This document shows, piece after piece, positions 11,016 to 21,700 of a stretch of 64,000 nt of DNA. Origin of the DNA: Dinoroseobacter sp. (GTDB taxonomy: Bacteria > Pseudomonadota > Alphaproteobacteria > Rhodobacterales > Rhodobacteraceae); the NCBI GenBank assembly GCA_017643385.1, contig JAEPNN010000006.1:124001-188000 (forward strand), read 5' to 3'. How positions within the stretch are numbered: the first letter of the stretch is position 1; each line of letters starts with the position of its first letter. The translations under genes were made by a program, and so were the position numbers. The notes below the pieces were generated by a model. That model saw only the letters and a program-made list of their open reading frames with translations. It had not been told where the DNA came from and did not search any database.

Positions 11016-11420
11016 ATGACCAACCTGAAAATCTCTTCCGCACAGATGGTCGCCGATGCGCGCGAACGCATTGAAGAAGTTGAAACATCTGATCTCATCG
11101 CACAGTTGGATGATCCAAATCTCGTGGTCGTAGATATCCGTGACGTACGGGAGCGTCATCGGTCCGGCTTCATTCCAGGCAGTATTCACGCGCCTCGCGG
11201 AATGATCGAGTTTTGGATTGATCCGGAGAGCCCGTATCACAAGGAAATCTTTGCCCAATCCGGCAAACGCTACGTGTTTCATTGCGCCTCCGGTTGGCGG
11301 TCTGCGCTCACGGTGGCGACCTTGCAAGACATGGGCTTCAGCGCAACGCATTTGCGAGAAGGGTTTTCAACCTGGGACGCACAAGGCGGACCGGTGGCCT
11401 ACCCCGAACCCAAAGACTGA
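11016..11420 (+). CDS. Single-domain rhodanese sulfurtransferase
   Basis: 134 residues with one rhodanese domain. The catalytic loop is CASGWRS with Cys90, which would carry a persulfide. The N-terminal part has VVVDIRDVRERHRSGFIPGS, the typical substrate-side strand and loop. Such proteins move sulfane sulfur between thiols, thiosulfate or cyanide. The next gene, after an 87-bp gap, is a persulfide-dioxygenase-like MBL-fold protein; the pairing is common in sulfide/persulfide detoxification. Confidence 0.9.
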   Translation: MTNLKISSAQMVADARERIEEVETSDLIAQLDDPNLVVVDIRDVRERHRSGFIPGSIHAPRGMIEFWIDPESPYHKEIFAQSGKRYVFHCASGWRSALTVATLQDMGFSATHLREGFSTWDAQGGPVAYPEPKD

Positions 11421-11507
11421 TGTGTGAAGTTTACTTGGCGTTGTGCAACCTTCCGTGCAGACTGCCCGTGTGTGAGTACCAACGTCTTCGAAAAGGAGGA
11501 TGATGCG

Positions 11508-12389
11508 ATGATCCCACCGGTACACATGGATAAAAAGCCGATCGTCACAGGGTTCTTTGACGAGCAATCCAACACAGTCAGTTACATAGTTCAGGATCCC
11601 GACAGTACAGCCTGTGCAATCTACGACCCGGTTATGGAGTTCAATGCTGCCGCTGGTAGACTGACATATGACGGTGCAGATCGCCTTATTAAGTTTACCC
11701 GAAACAACGGGCTAACGCTTGAATGGATCATCGAAACGCACGTTCACGCTGACCATCTTTCTGGAGCGCCCTACATTCAAGACAAGATCGGTGGCAAGAT
11801 TGGCATCGGTGAGATGGTGCTCGTCGTTCAGGACACCTTTGGAAAGATCTTCAACGAGGGGACCGAATTTCAACGCGACGGCTCGCAATTTGATGCCTTG
11901 TTTAAAGATGGTGATACCTACGAGATCGGTCAACTACCCGCATTTGCCCTACATACCCCTGGACACACACCAGCATGCATGGTGCACGTCGTCGGTGATG
12001 CAGCCTTTGCGGGCGATACGCTCTTTATGCCTGATGGAGGGTCAGCGCGCGCGGATTTCCCAGGCGGAGATGCGGGCGAGCTTTATGATTCCATCCAGCG
12101 CATTCTAAGATTGCCCGAGGAAATGCGCCTTTTCATTTGCCATGACTACGGTCCCGGCGGACGTGCAATCGCTTGGGAGACCACTGTAGGCGAGCAAAAA
12201 GCCGCAAACATCCATGTCGGTGGCGGCAAAACACGCGAGGACTTTATCAAGTTCAGAACAGAGCGGGACGCACAACTTGCGATGCCCTCGCTGATCATCC
12301 CATCATTGCAGGTGAACATGCGCGCGGGAGAGGTTCCAGCCGACAAAGACGGCAACATGGTTTTGAAAGTGCCCGTGAACAAGCTCTGA
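11508..12389 (+). CDS. MBL-fold hydrolase, persulfide dioxygenase-like
   Basis: 293 residues from an ATG with an excellent ribosome-binding site (AAGGAGG at 11493-11499); an upstream in-frame GTG at 11424 would add 28 residues without family similarity. Metal motif HVHADH at residues 78-83, further ligands in HTPGHTPAC and FAGDTLF, and a C-terminal FICHDYGPGG. This pattern is that of the ETHE1/Blh group, which oxidises glutathione persulfide or related species with a single iron; glyoxalase II-type hydrolysis is the alternative. Partnership with the rhodanese supports sulfur chemistry. Confidence 0.8.
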   Translation: MIPPVHMDKKPIVTGFFDEQSNTVSYIVQDPDSTACAIYDPVMEFNAAAGRLTYDGADRLIKFTRNNGLTLEWIIETHVHADHLSGAPYIQDKIGGKIGIGEMVLVVQDTFGKIFNEGTEFQRDGSQFDALFKDGDTYEIGQLPAFALHTPGHTPACMVHVVGDAAFAGDTLFMPDGGSARADFPGGDAGELYDSIQRILRLPEEMRLFICHDYGPGGRAIAWETTVGEQKAANIHVGGGKTREDFIKFRTERDAQLAMPSLIIPSLQVNMRAGEVPADKDGNMVLKVPVNKL

Positions 12390-12562
12390 AGTCTTTTGGG
12401 ATCAAATCAACCTTCTGTTCCTGCACTGCAGCCAATCATCACAGAGACTGCGATTGTTGCCTGTTGCAAAGCCAATCCGGCACAATATTAGACTCAAATT
12501 TGACGTATTTCACGAAAGCCTCGACTGTTCCCGCAGGGGTCCGTGCTTAAGCTTGGTGTGAT

Positions 12563-14989
12563 ATGAAATCGACACTCATGACGCAGGCGACCAACCTGCA
12601 ATTTCCTGCGACATCTTCGCAAACACGCTTCTATTTCCTTGAACAAGCGAATGCAGATTTCAACGGAAACAACCTGGCTATTCAGTGGGAGCTGGTTGGC
12701 AATTTTAGCAACGAAAGTGTCGAGCGCGCGTTGCAAACTGTCATCGCGCGCCACGAAATTCTGCGCACCCGGCTCGTTGAACGCGATGGCGAGATTTTTC
12801 AGCAAGTCATTGATCATGTTCCATTTCGACTGGGCGTCATTGAGCTGCGAAATCTACCACAAACCGAACAGCAGACGCGCATCAAAAGTATCGCACGCGA
12901 ACTTTCAGCTGATCGATTTGACCTTACCAAGCCATGTCCGCTTCGCGTAACGCTTTTGCGATTTGCCCCTGATCGTGCGACGTTGCTGATCGCAGTACAC
13001 CACGCTGTGTTCGACGGGTACTCGATCAAAGTCATGGGCCGGGAACTTGGCGAATTGGTTGCTGCCGCAGAGGAAAGACGCAAAGCCAACCTGCCAGAGC
13101 TAGAGCTGCAATACGGAGATTATGCCAACTGGCAAGCCGCGTGCGCAGACGCAGATGCCCGGACAATCTCGGAAGAGTTCTGGCGAAAAACATTGTCAAA
13201 TGCACCATATTTCGAGGTGCCAGCCGACCACGCGCCGACACCCCTGACGGTACGCAATGGGCAACGCCTTGATGTACCGCTTCCAAAGTCGTTTCACACC
13301 AGACTTCAGGCCGCTGCAAAAGAACTTGAACAATCCCGGTTCAGCATTGGCGCCGCCGCGATGGCGATCGCGTTAAACCGACTGACCGGACAGTGCGATT
13401 TGTCCTTTGCTACGCCGGTGGTCGGCCGTGACGCGCCTGAATTGGAGACACTGATTGGGGCGTTCATCAATCCACTTGTCCTGCGATTGCCACTTGGCAA
13501 AACCAGTGACGTTTCAGGCGCGCTGAATGTGGCAAAAACAGTAGTACAATCAGCGCTGGAACATTCCGATCACCCGTTTGACGACATCGTTCGCGCACTT
13601 GGCCAGCGACCAGATCCGAACCGTACTCCATTGGTTTCAATCTTGTTCGGCCTGCAAACTGTATTCTTGGAAGAACAGGACTATGGACCGATTTCATTGG
13701 TCTCGATCCCGTCTGCAACGCCCGGGATTACCCATGACCTAAGCGTCCAGATCACTGGTCGCGAGGCCGGATGGCAACTGATGATCGACTTTGATGCCGA
13801 CCGTTTCGAGCCGGAAACAATTCAAACGCTTGCCGAAACACTCTTGCAGGCTTTTGAGGATGTTTTCGACGCGCGCGAAACAACGCTCACCACAGGTGAA
13901 GCGATACTGGGAGCTATTCCTGAAGCGCTTGATAACATTGAAGATCAAACCGACAATTACTCTGAAACCGAAACCAAATCCCGTCTTGCAGATGTGTGGA
14001 GCGACCTGCTCGATCTTCCCTCAGATAAATGCGACGCAGATTTTTTCGATCTTGGCGGACACTCCTTACTAGCCCTCAAGCTTCTTATACGCGTCCAGGA
14101 TAAATTTGGTGTAAGGCCAAGCATCGCTGAATTTTTGGCAAGCCCCACGCTGACCGGTTTGGCTAACATCATTGAAACGCGCTCAGTAGCGCACACAGGG
14201 GACGCTGAACCCTCTTGGATTGCCACACATCTAAGCCCTGGCCCCGAGGGCTCTCCAGTCATCGTGACCGTGAACCAACCTTTTCTGTATTATGGGCTCC
14301 CGCGCCACGCGGAAGCAGGGGTCATTTCGCTGCAATTGGCAGATCATGTCGAGATCCCTGAAGCCGAAAACATGGTATCACTGTGCCGTGAAGCCGCCAA
14401 TTTGATCAATGAACAGGTGTGTAAGCGGCCCTTGGTCGTACTGGGAAATTGTGTCGACGGTGTCATGGCACGTGCGATCGCGGAACACTTAAGCGACCCT
14501 CCGTTGCTTGTTCTGGTAGATGCTTGGGCACCACGCGCGGCAGAAGAATTGACATCATTTCAAGTTCAAACGCGGAGATGGGCGCGTCGATTGAAGCGCT
14601 GGTATCAACACGGACGCATGAAGGCGCGCGGACACCTTTCATGGGTAGAGTTTTTCGCAAAGTTCCGACCACTTGCAGTCGTCCTCAAGGCATCTGGAAA
14701 AATTGAAGCCGTTTCTGAAGACATCCTTCGGGAAGAGCGCAACAACGTCAGATTGCACGCTACCTTTCAGTTGATTGAGCTTCCTGCGTATCGCGGCGAA
14801 GCCATTCTTTTCCGGACCTCCGCGCAGCAGCGCGATGCAAGGTCCCGGATGTTTGGCTGGAAAGGTAAACTTTCATCAGATACGCCAATCTTTGAACTCG
14901 ACGGATGGCATGAAGATGCGCTTAGAGGTGACGCGATATCGGGTCTAACCGATGTTTTGAATGCACGTCTCAGGCGCTTACGCAGCTAG
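12563..14989 (+). CDS. NRPS termination protein: condensation - carrier - thioesterase, no adenylation domain
   Basis: 808 residues. Condensation domain at ~12-440 with intact HHAVFDG (His146-His147...Gly152). Peptidyl carrier domain at ~470-540 with phosphopantetheine Ser501 in DLGGHSLL. A thioesterase-like alpha/beta hydrolase at ~550-800. The nucleophile elbow reads GNCVDG, so Cys630 replaces the usual Ser of GxSxGG; Asp653 (LVDAWAP) and His783 (GWHEDAL) complete a plausible triad. There is no adenylation domain, so the carrier must be loaded in trans, perhaps by the Gly-type A domain of the megasynthase at 15749-23950. No clear SD; Met6 at 12578 is an alternative start. The PPTase gene follows on the same strand. 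Role inferred: final condensation and release. Confidence 0.85.
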   Translation: MKSTLMTQATNLQFPATSSQTRFYFLEQANADFNGNNLAIQWELVGNFSNESVERALQTVIARHEILRTRLVERDGEIFQQVIDHVPFRLGVIELRNLPQTEQQTRIKSIARELSADRFDLTKPCPLRVTLLRFAPDRATLLIAVHHAVFDGYSIKVMGRELGELVAAAEERRKANLPELELQYGDYANWQAACADADARTISEEFWRKTLSNAPYFEVPADHAPTPLTVRNGQRLDVPLPKSFHTRLQAAAKELEQSRFSIGAAAMAIALNRLTGQCDLSFATPVVGRDAPELETLIGAFINPLVLRLPLGKTSDVSGALNVAKTVVQSALEHSDHPFDDIVRALGQRPDPNRTPLVSILFGLQTVFLEEQDYGPISLVSIPSATPGITHDLSVQITGREAGWQLMIDFDADRFEPETIQTLAETLLQAFEDVFDARETTLTTGEAILGAIPEALDNIEDQTDNYSETETKSRLADVWSDLLDLPSDKCDADFFDLGGHSLLALKLLIRVQDKFGVRPSIAEFLASPTLTGLANIIETRSVAHTGDAEPSWIATHLSPGPEGSPVIVTVNQPFLYYGLPRHAEAGVISLQLADHVEIPEAENMVSLCREAANLINEQVCKRPLVVLGNCVDGVMARAIAEHLSDPPLLVLVDAWAPRAAEELTSFQVQTRRWARRLKRWYQHGRMKARGHLSWVEFFAKFRPLAVVLKASGKIEAVSEDILREERNNVRLHATFQLIELPAYRGEAILFRTSAQQRDARSRMFGWKGKLSSDTPIFELDGWHEDALRGDAISGLTDVLNARLRRLRS

Positions 14990-15044
14990 ACAGACTGTGG
15001 AGGCTGGCCCACTGTCGTTGCGCAGCTCGCTCAGGACACAAGCA

Positions 15045-15743
15045 GTGATAGAACTCGATCTTTGGTACTGGTCACTGGATTTGGCAAACCCTGTAAATAC
15101 GGATGCGCGTTTTCAGGACTACCTGAGCTCTGATGAAAAAGAGCGTGCAAATCGGTTCGTCAAACCCCGCGACAAAGAACGCTTTATCCGCGGCCGCGGT
15201 CGAATGCGCGAAATACTTGCGGGCTACTTAAATCACGAAGCCTCTACGCTGCAGTTTGACATAACCGGAAACGGGAAGCCCGTTCTCGCAGATGGCCCTG
15301 CCTTCAACCTCTCACACTCAGGTGGTTGGGCCGCATTGGTGGTTGCTGAAGTCCCGAATGACCTTTTATTGGGGATCGATATCGAAGCCTACCGTCCGGT
15401 TGAACAAGGGATCGCCACGCGCGTTTTTTCCAAAGCTGAGCAGTCAGATCTTGACGAGATGCCGAAGCACATGTGGGAATTGGGATTTTTCCGGGGATGG
15501 ACGCGCAAGGAAGCCGTCATCAAGGCAACCGCGCAAGGCTTCTCTGCGGATCTTTCAAGCTTTGATGTTTCCCTTAGCCAAACCGCCAAAGTTCTGCGTG
15601 CCGATCCTCCGCTGCCAAGCCCAGAGAGATGGCACATGCTGGACCTCAATCTTCCGCAGAACTTCGCCGGAGCAGTGGTAGGTGTTACGGAAGGCGAGAA
15701 ACTCGCCCTCCGCAACGTCGTTGGTCAGATCGAGGTTTGCTGA
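15045..15743 (+). CDS. 4'-phosphopantetheinyl transferase, Sfp type
   Basis: About 232 residues from a GTG at 15045 (family-like opening IELDLWYWSLD); a longer frame from ATG 14961 overlaps the NRPS gene by 29 bp and adds a leader unlike the family. It moves phosphopantetheine from CoA to carrier-protein serines. Motifs: FNLSHSGGWAALVV, GIDIEAYRP (Mg2+ ligands) and WTRKEAVIKATAQGF. It presumably activates the four carrier domains of the two neighbouring synthases. The stop lies five bases from the stop of the convergent megasynthase gene, so it is boxed in between its clients. Confidence 0.92.
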   Translation: MIELDLWYWSLDLANPVNTDARFQDYLSSDEKERANRFVKPRDKERFIRGRGRMREILAGYLNHEASTLQFDITGNGKPVLADGPAFNLSHSGGWAALVVAEVPNDLLLGIDIEAYRPVEQGIATRVFSKAEQSDLDEMPKHMWELGFFRGWTRKEAVIKATAQGFSADLSSFDVSLSQTAKVLRADPPLPSPERWHMLDLNLPQNFAGAVVGVTEGEKLALRNVVGQIEVC

Positions 15744-15748
15744 CCGAC

Positions 15749-18700
15749 TCAGGTGCCGGTTCGAGGCGTCCGTGTGAAATCTTTCAACGATGGGCGTTTC
15801 GGCTTGTTGGGCTTGGCGGCATCAATATGCGCAGCAAGCTCACGCACGCTTGGGTTTGCAAACACATCGCGTGCTTCGATTTCAAATCCAGCCTCCATTA
15901 AGCGCGCCGCAAGGCGGAATATCCCAAGACTGTCAGTTCCCAATTGGAACAGAGTTGCTGTGACGCTGGTATTTTCCAGTCCAAGAACCGTGCCCCATAT
16001 CGCGGCTATCTTGGTCTCCGTCTCACCAGAAGGAAGATCCACGGCCTTTTTCGGAGCGGAGCCTTCCGTCCTAAGAGATGGCAAAGCCTTGCGGTCGAGC
16101 TTACCATTCGTGGTTTGTGGCAGGGCTTCAACCACAGACCATGCGGTCGGCACCATGTAGTCTGGAAGCTGGTCTGCAAGGCTACGTTTCAGCACGTCCT
16201 GGTCAAGGTCTTCGTTGTTTTGGGGAACGACATAAGCCGCGAGCTGGTCGATCTCTGAGCTACCTTTCGCCAGGGCAACTGCAGCTGCCGATACAGATGG
16301 ATGGGCACGCAGTCGTGCTTCTATTTCTCCAAGCTCGATGCGGAACCCGCGCAGCTTGATCTGTCCATCCCGACGTCCAAGCAAACGAAGATGACCATCA
16401 GCTTCACGGATGGCGAGATCGCCCGTTTTGTAAAGCCGTGCGTGTTGCCCCGCGATCTTCACGTCTCTGAAGGCAGAAGCCGTCAGGTCAGGCTGACCGA
16501 GATATCCCAGGGCCAATCCATCACCTCCAATGTTCAGCTCACCTACCTGTCCCGGCACGCAAAGCTGATTATTGGCATCCAGAACATGAAGCTGGGTGTT
16601 TGCAATGGGCGCTCCAATCGTAACGGGCTGTCCAAGTTGGAGGCGCTGCACAGATGACCAGATTGTCGTTTCGGTTGGCCCGTACATGTTCCAGAGATCG
16701 ACGCCCCCTTTCAACAATCTCTCCGCCAGATCGGCGGCGATAGGCTCACCCCCAGCAAGCAACTTGAGACCCGGTTTAAGGGATAATCCCGCCTCAAGCA
16801 GCATGGCCCACAATGTTGGCGTGGCCTGCATCACGGTGATATCGCCAGCTTCAAGACGCTCAACCAGACGGAACCCATCTAGCACGTCTTCTCGTGTTGC
16901 GATTTCAACCTGCGCGCCCACCGTAAGCGGAAGGAACAGTTCCAATACCGCGATGTCGAAGGACACTGTGGTGACGCTGAGCAGTTTATCCGATGCGGTA
17001 AGCCCAGGTTGCCACGCCATACTCAGAAGGAAATTGACAACCGCAGAGTGTGGGATCTCCACGCCTTTTGGAGTGCCCGTCGACCCAGATGTGAAAATCA
17101 CATAGGCCGCCTGATCCCCTGAAATATCGGCAGAATTCGGAGTGACACCCGAAGGCGCCTTTGATGGATCGATTGCGATACAATCGGAAGAAAGCGTTAA
17201 GTCCACCCCTGCCGTTTCAGGACATAAAACGGCCTTTGCTTCAGCCGTCTTGAGAACTGTTCGTTGACGTTCAACTGGCTGCGAGGGATCTAATGGAACG
17301 TATGTGTGGCCAGCTTTGAGAACACCCAGCAACCCGACCAGCAATTCCGTGTCCCGTGGCAATGCAACGCCAATGCGCTGTCCGCTGCCTGAAACTTGGC
17401 TCTGAATATGGGACGCAACAGAATCTGACCGCTCAGCAAGTTCGCGATAGGTCAGCGACCTGTCACTGCCAGTGACAGCGATCTGGTCTGGGGACTTTTC
17501 CACCTGTGCAGAGATCAAGTCATGCACGGTCATTTGTCTGTCAAAGCCCATCTCGGTCGCATTGAACTGATGCGCGAACGCTTTCTCTTCCTCGGCACTA
17601 AGCAGAGGTAAGTTTTTTATCGGTGTTGCCGGGCTCTCGCAGATTGCTTCAAGGACCGAACCGAGATGCTGCGCCCAGCGCGCGACGGTCGATCCATCAA
17701 ATAAGTCTGCGTTGTGGTCCACTTCGATCCTCAGACCTTTCGGTCCTTCGACGCAATTGAAAAACAGGTCGTAGTTCACCCCTGCTTTTGGATTGCCTCG
17801 CATTTCGGCCTCGGCGGTTCCAAGCTTCAGATTTTCGGCAACACGCTCAAGGTTATATTGTACTTCGCTGATTGGCAGCCGGTTCAGATGGCGCGGCATT
17901 TTCAGGTCACGCACCATTGTCCCGAGCGTATATGCACTGTGATCCTGCGCCGAAATAACGGCGTCGGCCGCGCGTTTGACGTGATCGCCGACAGCTTCCT
18001 CAAGATCGAAATCGGCGCGAATGGGTAGGAAGTTGACGAGGTGTCCGACGAGGGATTGATCATCAAGCTGCGCCTGTCCGCCCATGGGGGTACAAAGCAC
18101 CACCTCTTGCGATCCCGCGATACGCCCAAGAGTGATCTGAAGCCCCGCAAGAACGGTTGAATAGAGCGTCGCACCAAGCTTGCCACCGGCCTTCTTCAGG
18201 CACGCAATCCTGTCCGCAGGAATGTCGATGCTGACCGTATTTCCATTGAAACTGCGCTGCGCAGTCCGGGGCCGATCGGTCGGCAGGTCGGGAAGATCGG
18301 GCACATTCGACAAAATGTCTGCCCAGTAATCGCGTGTTTCCTGCTTTGCCGTACGGGTGGTGTCCGATTGCGCATAGGCTGCGAAAGACGGCGCTGCCGC
18401 GAGATCCGGGTCAGATTGACTGATGCGTGCACTGTAGATCGCTGCGAGGTCGTTAATGACTGTGTTAAAAGACCAGCCATCACAAACGATGTGATGTGCT
18501 GTAAGGACAAACACATGTTTGTCGTCTGTGAGCCTGACCAAGGTCGCGCGGATCGGAGGACCGGAGATGAGGTCGACAGGCCGATGGGCGTCTTCCGAGA
18601 GGAATGCACTCAGGGCCTTATCGACATTCGCTTCACCTCGCAGATCTATGATTTCTGGCGTTGGTGTACTGCCTTCTGCAATCCTGAAACTACTTCCGTT

Positions 18701-21700
18701 CTTAGAAAAACGTGCACGCAATGCGTCGTGCCGCGCAACCACGTCATTCAATGAACTAAAGAGCAAATCGTGATCAAGGGTCCCTCTTATTGTGAGTGAT
18801 ACGCTTTCGTTGAAGCTTGTTGCGGCCGTATCACTCAGTTGATGAACCATCCAGATTTCGCGTTGGGCTTCCGTCAGAGGAATGTCCTGCGCCGCCGCTG
18901 GAGACTTCACCGTCTCGGTTTCCGCAGCCAATATTCCCACCGATTGCAGGCGATCCAATGCAACTTCAAACGCTTTCAAAACTTTTGCGCATTCTGCATC
19001 GCCATGTTCAGTGGTCAGGAACCCGCAGAACCCATCGAGCAGGTGCACGCCTTGCAGACGCATCAACGGATAAAGCAATGTCGCGCGCGGATCGTGTTGC
19101 GTGGTTTTGATTACAAACCAGCTTGAATAATGCTTTACCAGCGGGGGCAGCCCACGCTCTTCCATCGCCGCGTTCATGGAATTGGCGAGCGCCTTTGCGC
19201 GATCGGCGCTGTCCACCCAAAGCTTGTCGCCTTGTGTCTCCAGATAATCCAGCACGGCGTCGACGGCCGCCACGACCAGCGGATGCCGCACGAAGGTTCC
19301 CGCAAAGAAGGTCGGGGCAACCGTAGGTTCACTGTCATCGGCATAGTTCCAATACCCCCCATCAAGGGCGTCCATGAACCGAGCGTTCCCCGCAAGAACA
19401 CCGATGGGCATGCCCCCACCCACGACTTTACCATACGTGGCCATATCCGGCTGGATATCCCAAACCCCTTGCATCCCTTTGGCATGGGTCCTGAAGCCTG
19501 TGACGACTTCATCAATGACCAGCGCTGCGCCATTTTCCTGCGTCAGGTCCCGAAGCGCGCGTACAAAATCTGCAGGGCGCAGTTCCGGGTTACGACTTTG
19601 GACCGGCTCCACGACCACGGCAGCGATGTCGTCGCCATTGGCATTTATCCAATCAAGCGTGCTGTCGGCGCCATATTCCAGCACCACCATGTTCGACACG
19701 GCCGCCCGTGGAATGCCCGGCGCTATGGGAAGGGCTGCAGGGTTTGTGCCACGTGTGCGCCCTTTCACCAAAACCTCATCAAATTGACCGTGATAGTCGT
19801 TTGAGAAGACAACCACTTGCTCGCGTCCCGTCACCGCACGCGCAAGGCGCATCGCGGCCATGACAGCTTCAGATCCGGTGTTGCAGAACGTCACCCGTTC
19901 ATGACCCACCATTTTGGCAAATCGCCCGGCAACAGGGCCCGCCTGGTCAGCCTGCGGGCCCAGCGCATAGCCCTTTTCAAGCTGAGCCTTGACAGCGTCT
20001 GAAACAAAATCAGGCGCGTGACCAAACGCCGTCTGACCAAATCCGTTCACCAGATCTACAAAACGGTTCCCGTCGACATCTTCGATCCAGGCCCCTTTGG
20101 ATTTTTCCGCAACAATCGGGAAGGTCAGTTCCTTCCATTCAGGCCGGAAGCCTGCAACGCTGCGAGGATCGGCATGGGCTTTGCGATAAGATTGCGTATG
20201 GGCCTTGGACCCCGCGAATTTGGCGGAATATTCCTGAGCAAGGTCTTCTGCAAAGCGCAGTTGTACATCATTCAGGTCCGCACCGCTTGTGTTTGGCCCG
20301 CGACCAAACTTGAATGCTTTGGACTTGCCTTGCACAGGCTCGTCATTTGGTTTGGGCTTGGCAGCTTGCGGCTTTGACTGAGTTTCGGTCTGAGGGGCAA
20401 TGGCTACAGGCTTTGGCTGATGCATGGCAGCTGGCGCTGCAACCTGGCCTCCCGCCAAAGCACGCATTTGTTCAGCAAATACGTTTTGCATGGTCAGCAA
20501 CTGCGCTTGCGCAACTGCAGCAACATCACCTCGCAAAGATGGGTTCATAGAAGGAGCGGCTGGACTATTCGCCATCTGCGCCTCGATCAAACTAGCCGGT
20601 GCCGCGACTTCAATCTCATCCGCCTTTTCTGTAACGTCCTCCGGCAATACAGCATCGATATGTGCAGACAATGCGCCGATCGTCGGGTGGTCACTCAGCA
20701 TTTCGCGGAACGACATATCGACCCCGTAAGTCTTCGAAATTGCCTGGGATGCCTGCCCCATGAACAAGCTGTCAAACCCAAGCTCGAGGAAAGGAATATC
20801 CAATTCCGAGAGGCCAAGTTCCTCGCCTGAAAGATCTGCAAAAAGCTGTGTTAATTCCGTTCTAAGGCGCGCGATTCGAGGTGTGCTTTGGGACATGGAC
20901 GGAGCCTCCTGGGCGGGAATTGTGGCTGGTGTCGGAACAAAAGGTTTGGGGGGCACAGGCTTCAGGTCTTCTGTCCCTATCGACGCCATTGGTTCGACCC
21001 AGTGGCGCTTACGCATGAAAACAGGACCTGGAAGCGAAACTTTTTGGTGGCCAGCATTGGTGACTTTTCGCCAATCTATTGGAACGCCAGCACACCATAG
21101 TTCTCCAATCGCCTCAGCAATTTTCTGCGAAGGATCGAACTGTGCATCGGCACCTGGCATCGATGTGGTGGTGCCCGCGTATTGATCGCGCTTGAGCGTT
21201 TGGGTCGCAAAAGTCGAAAGCGCGTTTCCTGGACCCACCTCGAGAAGCATCCCTGAGCTGGTGTCGGCGACGCTTTCAAGAGCATCTGCAAACCTTACCG
21301 ACGCACGCGCCTGTCCCGCCCAATATGCCGGATCTGTCGCTTCGTCCGCGGAAAGGGCTTTTCCTGTGACAGTCGATATGATTTCGATCTGAGGTGGATA
21401 AAGCGATACTGTCCGTATCACCTCAAGCAGGCCGTCACCAACGGCGTCCATCATGCTCGAATGGAAAGCATGCGATGTATGAAGGCGTCGGTGCATAAGC
21501 CCTGCACCGCTCAACTTTGCCTCCAACTCACCGATCACCTCTTCCGGACCAGACAAGACCTGCAATTTCGGCGCGTTCGCTGCGGCGAGATCAACGATAC
21601 CAAGATAGGGTTCTATTGCCTCCAGAGACGCGCGCACCGAGAGCATCGCGCCCGGTGGCTGCGCCTGCATCAGCGCCCCGCGTTTGGCCACGAGTGTCAG

